A stretch of 10,376 nt of DNA from Candidatus Peribacterales bacterium (GTDB lineage: Bacteria > Patescibacteriota > Gracilibacteria > Peribacterales > Peribacteraceae). The stretch spans positions 1 to 10,376 of the forward strand of contig JAGVCI010000019.1 in assembly GCA_020059985.1 (NCBI GenBank). The letters are read 5' to 3'. Below, piece by piece: positions 1 through 4,273 of this stretch (positions are counted from its first letter, which is position 1; each line of letters begins with the position of its first letter). A program made the translations under genes and the position numbers. Below the pieces are notes generated by a model that made no database searches, was not told the origin of the DNA, and saw only the letters and a program-made list of their open reading frames with translations.

Positions 1-627
1 ATCATCGCGCTCAATCGTCCATGCACTGCGGAGATCGTCAAAAAAATTATCGATCAAAAAATGTTCGTCGAAGTACTCATCGCCCCCGAGTACGAGAAAG
101 ATGCGATGGAACTCTTGAAGAAGAAAGAAAACCTCCGTGTGCTCGAGTGTCCATGCGCTTCGAAAGAAGAAATTCTCGTCTACCGCTCCGCACTTGGGGG
201 AATGCTCATTCAAAATTCTGACGCTAAAGAAATTTCGAAGAAAGATCTGAAGTGCGTGACGAAGAAAAAGCCGACCGACGAACAGATCGAAGATCTTCTC
301 TTCGCATGGAAGTGTGTAAAGCACGCAAAGTCGAACGCTATCGTCTTTGCGAAAGACTGCACGACTGTCGGCATCGGTTCGGGGCAGACGAGTAGAGTGG
401 ATGCGACACATCTCGCAGCACGACGGGCAGGGGAGAGCTCCAAGGGCGCAGTCATGGCGAGCGATGCGTTCTTCCCATTTCCCGATTCTGTGGAAGAGGC
501 CGCAAAACACGGCATTGCCGCGATTATTCAGCCGGGTGGATCGGTCAAAGATGCTGATGTCATAGCCAAAGCAGACGAACTTGGCATCGCCATGATGGTC
601 ACCGGAGTGAGAGCGTTCTGGCACTGA
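1..627 (+). CDS. purH: Bifunctional PurH (AICAR formyltransferase / IMP cyclohydrolase), C-terminal part
   Basis: This is the 3' part of purH, cut by the left edge; the reading frame is open from base 1, so the ATG at 61 is internal. The visible 208 residues are the C-terminal half of the AICAR formyltransferase domain, which transfers the formyl group of 10-formyl-THF to AICAR in the last two steps of cytosolic de novo IMP synthesis. Family landmarks are the stretch DLLFAWKCVKHAKSNAIV, then GIGSGQTSRVDA, ASDAFFPFPDSVEEAA and the closing IIQPGGSVKDADVIAKADE...MMVTGVRAFWH. The protein ends in His just before UGA, as PurH proteins typically do (E. coli ends RHFRH), so the end is intact and UGA is a real stop. 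The IMP cyclohydrolase domain and the KHxNPCG-type catalytic region lie outside the window. No terminator follows; the next ORF starts 38 nt downstream on the same strand. Confidence 0.95.
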   Translation: MIALNRPCTAEIVKKIIDQKMFVEVLIAPEYEKDAMELLKKKENLRVLECPCASKEEILVYRSALGGMLIQNSDAKEISKKDLKCVTKKKPTDEQIEDLLFAWKCVKHAKSNAIVFAKDCTTVGIGSGQTSRVDATHLAARRAGESSKGAVMASDAFFPFPDSVEEAAKHGIAAIIQPGGSVKDADVIAKADELGIAMMVTGVRAFWH

Positions 628-665
628 TATTTGTATAAACGCCTAAGGAAGATCATTCTTCTCCT

Positions 666-998
666 ATGAGAGAGTGTTTTCAGTGGTCCCATGGTGATGA
701 GCTCCGAGTGTCTCTGTTGCAGCTAGCGCGAAAACTTGATGGTGTGGAAAACAAAGAAGATTGGGAGATGTCTATCGAAGAGAAAAATGAAGTGTGGGCA
801 GAAGTTGGTTGGCGCATCGGAAGTTTGCGATCTGATATGGGCAACGAAATCGATTCGATTATTGGAAGATTGCCGCAAAGTGAGCGAGACACATTGAAGA
901 TCGTCCTCGGGCAACTCAAATTTCACGGCGTCGCATGGAGTCTTTCTTGTATTCGAAAGTATCGCGAGGAATTAGAGGCTTCGTCTCCCAGCGAGTGA
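666..998 (+). CDS. Hypothetical 110-residue protein
   Basis: I do not recognise this protein. It starts at ATG 666; an in-frame stop lies about 27 nt upstream, so no much longer N-terminus is possible. An AAGGA sits about 15 nt before the ATG, too far for a normal Shine-Dalgarno. The product is soluble, charged and apparently all-helical, with alternating acidic and basic stretches, several Trp residues, and no signal peptide, membrane segment or metal-binding motif. It follows purH by 38 nt on the same strand and could be read through from it. Its last 27 nt, ending at a UGA, overlap the 3' end of the convergent recR gene. Shadow ORFs are open on the opposite strand over the same stretch, so coding is not proven; amino-acid composition and position after purH make it plausible. 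Confidence 0.55.
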   Translation: MRECFQWSHGDELRVSLLQLARKLDGVENKEDWEMSIEEKNEVWAEVGWRIGSLRSDMGNEIDSIIGRLPQSERDTLKIVLGQLKFHGVAWSLSCIRKYREELEASSPSE

Positions 999-1568
999 TT
1001 CTTTGAGAGTTACCCGATCTGCAAATTCGATGTCTGCACCCATAGGAAGACCATGCGCGATGCGTGTAATCGTTTTCACGGTATCGCTCAGTTTCTGACG
1101 AATGTAGTTTGCCGTTGCTTCACCCTCTATGTCGGGGTTCGTCGCTACGATCAATTCTGCGATGCTGCCGGTTTTACACCGATCGATGAGCTCTTTCATT
1201 TTGAGTTGTTCCGGTCCCATGCCATCGATGGGGGAGAGAACACCATGAAGCACGTGATACAGACCACGATACGGCGTCTTCTCGAATGCGATCACTTCCA
1301 GGGGATTTTCCACAACTAAAATCATCGAGCGATCGCGACTGGTGTCGCTGCAGATACTGCACTCATCTTGGAGTGTCACCATCTGACAGGTTTTGCAGTA
1401 CTTCAGCTCTACTTTCAGATCTGCGAGCGCCTTCCCGAGCGATTCTGGCGAGGCCTTGGAGCTCCGGAGTAGGTGAAAGGTGAGTCGTTCAGCTGATTTC
1501 GGCCCGATCCCTGGGAGTTTGCTGAACTCTTCGATGACCTTGGTGATTTGCGGAGGAAGAAGAGGCAC
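972..1568 (-). CDS. recR: Recombination mediator protein RecR
   Basis: RecR works with RecF/RecO to load RecA on SSB-coated gapped DNA. In order: an N-terminal helix-hairpin-helix with LPGIGPKSAERL, a four-Cys zinc finger (CKTC...CSIC, Cys70, 73, 82 and 85 counted from the upstream TTG), a Toprim domain starting at ILVVENPLEVIAFEKT and containing YRGLYHVLHG and ATNPDIEGEATANYI, and the C-terminal HGLPMGADIEFADRVTLKESLAGRR. I prefer GTG 1568, giving 198 residues and about 17 residues before LPGIG, as in typical RecR. The frame stays open up to TTG 1604, which would add 12 residues absent from the family and would fall in the loop of an inverted repeat. Neither start has a Shine-Dalgarno. smpB lies just upstream on the same strand, so the two are probably co-transcribed. 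The 3' end overlaps the convergent 666-998 ORF by 27 nt. Confidence 0.95.
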   Translation of the reverse strand: MPLLPPQITKVIEEFSKLPGIGPKSAERLTFHLLRSSKASPESLGKALADLKVELKYCKTCQMVTLQDECSICSDTSRDRSMILVVENPLEVIAFEKTPYRGLYHVLHGVLSPIDGMGPEQLKMKELIDRCKTGSIAELIVATNPDIEGEATANYIRQKLSDTVKTITRIAHGLPMGADIEFADRVTLKESLAGRRSL

Positions 1569-1581
1569 GACTGGAAGATAC

Positions 1582-1633
1582 AAGAAACAAGAAGTAAGAT
1601 CCAAATTGTCTCTTGTTTCTTAAGATTTTTTTT
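1582..1633. repeat. 11-bp inverted repeat with flanking T8 tract between smpB and recR
   Basis: AAGAAACAAGA at 1582-1592 is perfectly complementary to TCTTGTTTCTT at 1611-1621, with an 18-nt loop. On the plus strand it is followed by AAG and eight Ts (1626-1633), so it resembles a weak AT-rich intrinsic terminator for transcription arriving from purH/ORF 666, antisense through recR. Read on the minus strand it forms a hairpin in the recR leader without a downstream U-tract. The stem has only 3 G-C pairs of 11, so terminator strength is doubtful. Confidence 0.45.
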
Positions 1634-1634
1634 C

Positions 1635-2075
1635 TCAATATTCTTCTCCCCTTCTTAATTTTTTCTGCACATCTTGATCTTTGATTTTCTGCCGCTTATC
1701 ATGCCGTTTTCGACCACGACCTAACCCAAGAACAATCTTCACAAATCTTCCGACTTTTAGTTCGAGCGGGACGATCGCGATTCCTTTTTCGTCGGTCGCA
1801 GATTTGAGTCGCGCAATCTCAGAGGCTTTTAAAAGGAGCTCCCGATCACGATGAGGGTTGTAGTCTTCAACCCCCGACGCGAATGCGTACGGAGTGATGC
1901 GTGTATTTTTGAGGATCGGTTTATTCTGCAAAAAAGAGACATACGATCCTGCGAGATGAACATTCCCTAATCGACACGACTTCACTTCTTGACCTGTCAG
2001 ACGGAGTCCTGCTTCCACCGTTTCGAGGATCTCGTAGTCGTACCGCGCGCGCCGGTTCTGTGCGACAGATTTCAC
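1635..2075 (-). CDS. smpB: SsrA (tmRNA)-binding protein SmpB
   Basis: SmpB binds the tRNA-like domain of tmRNA and delivers it to stalled ribosomes for trans-translation. Of 146 residues, the N-terminal SVAQNRRARYDYEILETVEAG and LTGQEVKSCRLGNVHLAGSYV match the family's OB-fold core. NPHRDRELLLKASEI is the conserved central motif (usually NHEPxRxRKLLLHK), followed by GIAIVPLELKVGRFVKIVLGLGRGRKRHDKR. The basic C-terminal tail, KRQKIKDQDVQKKLRRGEEY, is the part that enters the mRNA channel. Length is slightly below the usual 150-160. The start is GTG 2075; no in-frame ATG lies just upstream and no Shine-Dalgarno is visible. The stop is UGA. recR follows downstream. I found no tmRNA gene in the window, although ssrA is often near smpB. 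Confidence 0.96.
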   Translation of the reverse strand: MKSVAQNRRARYDYEILETVEAGLRLTGQEVKSCRLGNVHLAGSYVSFLQNKPILKNTRITPYAFASGVEDYNPHRDRELLLKASEIARLKSATDEKGIAIVPLELKVGRFVKIVLGLGRGRKRHDKRQKIKDQDVQKKLRRGEEY

Positions 2076-2136
2076 GAGGTAGAGTATGCAGCGCTACCCC
2101 AGGTATGGAAAGAGATAAAATGTCGTGAATTGCTCA

Positions 2137-2148
2137 TCCTGATCAGGA
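2137..2148. promoter_or_regulatory. 12-bp perfect palindrome, possible operator
   Basis: TCCTGATCAGGA is a perfect palindrome ending 10 nt before the -35 box of the plus-strand promoter at 2159 and lying in the upstream region of the minus-strand smpB. Its place between two divergent units would suit a regulator binding site, but 12-bp palindromes also occur by chance and no second copy was seen. Confidence 0.25.
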
Positions 2149-2158
2149 AAACCTCAAA

Positions 2159-2186
2159 TTGACAAAACTGTAATAAAATGTAATAT
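2159..2186 (+). promoter_or_regulatory. Sigma70-type promoter of the ncRNA at 2192
   Basis: A consensus -35 TTGACA (2159-2164) is followed after 16 bp by TAATAT (2181-2186) as a -10. The spacer is A/T rich. Transcription would start near 2192-2194, just where the hairpin-rich sequence begins. This is the best promoter match I found in the window. Confidence 0.6.
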
Positions 2187-2191
2187 GTTGA

Positions 2192-2319
2192 GGTCAGAAC
2201 TTCTGACACCTTTAAGATTCCCTTTATTGGGTGATCACGGGTAATCCCGACATGAAGGTGGCAGCTACTGACATTCTCAGGGCTCCATCCTCTTATCTGG
2301 GTGTCGCCCTGATTTTTTT
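2192..2319 (+). ncRNA. Candidate standalone structured small RNA (about 128 nt), family unrecognised
   Basis: This gene-free segment has a promoter with a consensus -35 box immediately upstream and a strong intrinsic terminator at its end. Between them lie stackable hairpins: GTCAG/CTGAC (2193-2197 with 2203-2207, 5-nt loop), CCC/GGG (2220-2222 with 2229-2231) and CGGG/CCCG (2238-2241 with 2246-2249, loop TAAT). A second CTGAC at 2268-2272 could pair with the 5' GTCAG instead. CTGA 2268-2271 can also pair with TCAG 2277-2280, which invades the terminator stem. The next plus-strand gene is about 4 kb away, so it is not an obvious cis riboswitch. I compared it from memory with tmRNA, 4.5S SRP RNA, 6S, RNase P, T-box and common riboswitches and saw none of their conserved cores. 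A 27-codon ORF (2252-2335) crosses it but runs through the terminator. Confidence 0.55.
2278..2319 (+). terminator. Intrinsic terminator of the ncRNA
   Basis: CAGGGC (2278-2283) pairs with GCCCTG (2306-2311). A symmetric TC/TC internal loop separates this from an inner CATCC/GGGTG stem (one G-U pair) capped by an 8-nt loop. One A and seven Ts (2313-2319) follow. This is a classic rho-independent terminator on the plus strand. Confidence 0.8.
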
Positions 2320-2343
2320 ATGCGGCTCTGCATAATGAACAAA

Positions 2344-2428
2344 ACACTTCGTGTCTTCTTTAGCATTCCTAATATCGGCGTAGCGCTACGCCGACATAAG
2401 TGATGTATTTAAGAAATTTAGAATTTCT
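2344..2428. repeat. Cluster of palindromes between ncRNA and prepilin peptidase
   Basis: Besides a small ACAC/GTGT hairpin (2344-2354), this stretch holds a perfect 20-bp palindrome at 2375-2394 (TCGGCGTAGC followed directly by its reverse complement). It also holds a 7-bp inverted repeat AGAAATT-TAG-AATTTCT at 2412-2428. Neither is followed by a T-tract on either strand, so they are not standard intrinsic terminators. They lie 3' of the minus-strand prepilin peptidase gene and may be an mRNA-stabilising end, a REP-like element or a protein site. No other sequence of note is visible in 2320-2446. Confidence 0.6.
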
Positions 2429-2446
2429 CACTACCGCGAAGCCGTA

Positions 2447-3193
2447 TTAAAGTCCGGGCATGAGCACAGCGAAAATTCGCTCGCCCCAAAACACGGTGAT
2501 GAACGCCGCGAATGCGAGAGCGGGCGCGAAGGCCAACCGATCTTTGCGCGTTTTTTTATGGATCGTGAGAAACCAGATAGCAGCGACTCCTCCAAAGAAA
2601 TAGGAAAGCAGTAACCACAACACAACCTGTGCTGTGCTCGTAAGCAGAAATCCGATCCCGATTGCGAGGAGGATGTCCCCGGTGCCGACCCACTTTCCTC
2701 TGCTGATCACCCATTGGAAGAAAAAGAATCCTGCGGCGAGTGCGGGGATTGTGAGAGAGAAATACCCCGTGCGTGCAGCGAAGAGGACCGCGAAGAGAAC
2801 GAAGGGAATATTGAGTGCATCAGGAATTTTCTGCGTGCGTGAATCCACGATCGCAATCAGGAAAAGAAGCCAAAATGTGAGTGCGAGAAGAAACGCGGGG
2901 AAGGCGACGCCCCAGGAGTAGAAAGACAATGCGAAGATTGCGCCCGTCGCAATCTCGACGAGTGGGTACTGCGGAGAAATCGCTTTCCGACAGGAGCGAC
3001 AGCGTCCGTGCTGGATGACGTAACTCACGACTGGGATGAGTTCCATGGGTGACAGCACGTGATGACACTTGGGGCACGCGGACCGCCCGAGGATTGTTTG
3101 ATTTTTTGGTAATCGGTAAATGAGCACGTTCCCAAAACTCCCGAACACGAGGCCGAGTACGGCAAAGAAAATGAGAACAGGATCTATAGGCAT
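2447..3193 (-). CDS. pilD: Prepilin peptidase / N-methyltransferase (A24 family, PilD/ComC type)
   Basis: A polytopic membrane aspartic protease that removes the leader of type IV prepilins or pseudopilins at the cytoplasmic face and usually N-methylates the new N-terminus. The N-terminal domain (about residues 10-80) has GSFGNVLIYRLP, a four-Cys zinc site (Cys40, 43, 65, 68) and ISPQYPLVE. The peptidase domain has the two catalytic aspartates in DSRTQKIPD (Asp117) and GTGD (Asp173), with FAPALA near the end. About seven or eight hydrophobic segments fill the 248 residues, a normal length. It starts at ATG 3193 with no Shine-Dalgarno, 21 nt after the stop of the 193-residue membrane protein gene, so the two probably share the promoter near 3820. 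No pilin gene is visible in the window. Confidence 0.95.
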   Translation of the reverse strand: MPIDPVLIFFAVLGLVFGSFGNVLIYRLPKNQTILGRSACPKCHHVLSPMELIPVVSYVIQHGRCRSCRKAISPQYPLVEIATGAIFALSFYSWGVAFPAFLLALTFWLLFLIAIVDSRTQKIPDALNIPFVLFAVLFAARTGYFSLTIPALAAGFFFFQWVISRGKWVGTGDILLAIGIGFLLTSTAQVVLWLLLSYFFGGVAAIWFLTIHKKTRKDRLAFAPALAFAAFITVFWGERIFAVLMPGL

Positions 3194-3214
3194 TACGGGG
3201 ATTCTACACGATCC

Positions 3215-3796
3215 TTACTTCGCCTGAAGTGCAGCGATCAGTCTGCGTCGGTGGATGAATGCTGCGAGGGCAAACGTGACTGCTCCAGCGAGCCAGAGAC
3301 CGAGACCAGAACTGGGGAGTGAATCGGCATTTACAGAGGTCACAGAGGCCTCGTACGGCGGAGCCGGCGGCACGTACTGCTCTTCAACAGGAAAAGGTTC
3401 CTCGACAGTTTCGACGGGAATATCGATCTCCGTGGTAGGCGCCGGATCAACCACTTGGTCTGACCCTTCAGTCTCTTCGAGAGCAGCTTCGATTGCTGCG
3501 CGCTCTTCCTCGGTGAGTCCGTCCTGAATCTCGTTGGCACGATCGGCGATTCCAGAGAATGGATCATCGGGTGCAGAGAAATGTTCCGAAATCTCGCGGT
3601 TCTGTTGCAACTGTCTCTCGTATTCCGGATCGGAATGATCGAGGTTGGTATCTGTGGAATTTGATCCGCTAGGAAGAACAAGAAGCGCAGTCATACTTGG
3701 CTCCAATATTTCATACGCCGTATAGACACCGAGAGCGACGAGGCTCCCGACACCAGCACCAAGAAGTTGTTTAAGAAGTGAAGAACGTCCGGACAT
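3215..3796 (-). CDS. Two-TM acidic surface-type protein with LPxTG-like C-terminus
   Basis: I do not recognise a family. The 193-residue protein has a short basic N-terminus (RSSLLK), a hydrophobic segment at about 11-30 that is a signal anchor or signal peptide, and a long acidic, Pro/Glu/Thr-rich, low-complexity region (about 45-155, including TEEERAAIEAALEETEG). It ends with LPSSG (160-164), a 17-residue hydrophobic helix and a basic RRR (183-185). That order resembles a sortase sorting signal (LPxTG, TM, positive tail), with Ser replacing Thr and a tail longer than usual. It may therefore be exported and either wall-linked or simply anchored. It starts at ATG 3796, about 14 nt downstream of the inferred transcription start, and precedes pilD by 21 nt, hinting at a surface or pilus-related role. 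Function is otherwise unknown. Confidence 0.8.
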   Translation of the reverse strand: MSGRSSLLKQLLGAGVGSLVALGVYTAYEILEPSMTALLVLPSGSNSTDTNLDHSDPEYERQLQQNREISEHFSAPDDPFSGIADRANEIQDGLTEEERAAIEAALEETEGSDQVVDPAPTTEIDIPVETVEEPFPVEEQYVPPAPPYEASVTSVNADSLPSSGLGLWLAGAVTFALAAFIHRRRLIAALQAK

Positions 3797-3816
3797 AGTG
3801 TTTGTGAAATCCTATT

Positions 3817-3825
3817 ATTGTAGCA
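3817..3825 (-). promoter_or_regulatory. Extended -10 promoter for the 193-aa protein / pilD unit
   Basis: On the minus strand TGC-TACAAT (plus-strand coordinates 3825 down to 3817) fits the extended -10 pattern TGnTATAAT with one mismatch. A -35 is poor (TGGCCT at 17 bp spacing), which extended -10 promoters tolerate. The predicted start near 3810 leaves a leader of only about 14 nt before ATG 3796. The site lies in the 56-nt gap after the nucleotidyltransferase gene. Confidence 0.5.
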
Positions 3826-3852
3826 GTTTTTGTCTTTTGAGGCCAGATAGCC

Positions 3853-4236
3853 CTACGACGGTCTACGGAGGCTACTCTTGTACTTTTCCGGCTCGAACGC
3901 TGGAAGACGCTCAATCGGATAAGGCAGATCGGACTCCATTACACCTGGTGGAAGTTTTTGATCGTACCCAAGGAGAATGAGATCGGGAGCAATGGTACGA
4001 ACAGGCGCGAGATAATCATCGTTATCACCAAGAACGACGTGTGCATCAGGAAAGAGAGACTCAATTTTTTTCTTTCGATCATCCTCACTCTCCACTGGTT
4101 TTCTTTTTTTGATCCGCTCTACGGTGTGATCACGCGCAACTACCACCCACAACTCTCCTCGAGCGCTCGCTTCGTGTAGGACAAACTCGTGTCCCGGATG
4201 GAACTGATCAAACGTACCAAAGACGAGCACGCGCAT
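3853..4236 (-). CDS. HxGH nucleotidyltransferase family protein (cytidylyltransferase-like; resembles archaeal-type FAD synthetase)
   Basis: A 127-residue stand-alone nucleotidyltransferase of the cytidylyltransferase-like superfamily, which transfers AMP or CMP from the NTP to a phosphorylated substrate. The N-terminal GTFDQFHPGH (residues 7-16) holds the HxGH nucleotide-binding motif. PDLILLGYDQ further on is typical of RibL-type FAD synthetases, whose GYDQ aligns there, and YKSSLRR near the C-terminus may be the degenerate counterpart of the SSTxxR motif. FMN adenylylation is thus the best guess. Glycerol-3-phosphate or other sugar-phosphate cytidylyltransferase activity is not excluded, since motifs alone do not settle substrate. 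It starts at ATG 4236 with no Shine-Dalgarno, 37 nt after the PPM/propeller gene with no terminator between, so probably in the same transcript. The length is a little short for RibL (about 140-150), yet both end motifs are present. Confidence 0.85.
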   Translation of the reverse strand: MRVLVFGTFDQFHPGHEFVLHEASARGELWVVVARDHTVERIKKRKPVESEDDRKKKIESLFPDAHVVLGDNDDYLAPVRTIAPDLILLGYDQKLPPGVMESDLPYPIERLPAFEPEKYKSSLRRPS

Positions 4237-4273
4237 GGAAAAAGCTTATCGCGTGACACGCAAAGCGCAACGC

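Noticed and set aside
61..627. ATG 61 as the start of a complete 188-residue gene
   Set aside because: The frame is open to base 1 and the upstream residues continue the PurH domain; the gene is truncated by the window edge.
2192..2319. tmRNA or 4.5S SRP RNA next to smpB
   Set aside because: No tag-peptide reading frame, no tRNA-like TpsiC/CCA end, and no SRP apical GGAAGCAGC-type motif.
2192..2319. T-box or metabolite riboswitch
   Set aside because: No TGGNACCGCG-like bulge or known aptamer core, and no plus-strand gene downstream within 4 kb to regulate.
2412..2428. Intrinsic terminator for pilD
   Set aside because: The 7-bp AT stem is not followed by a T-tract on the minus strand; it is kept only as an inverted repeat.
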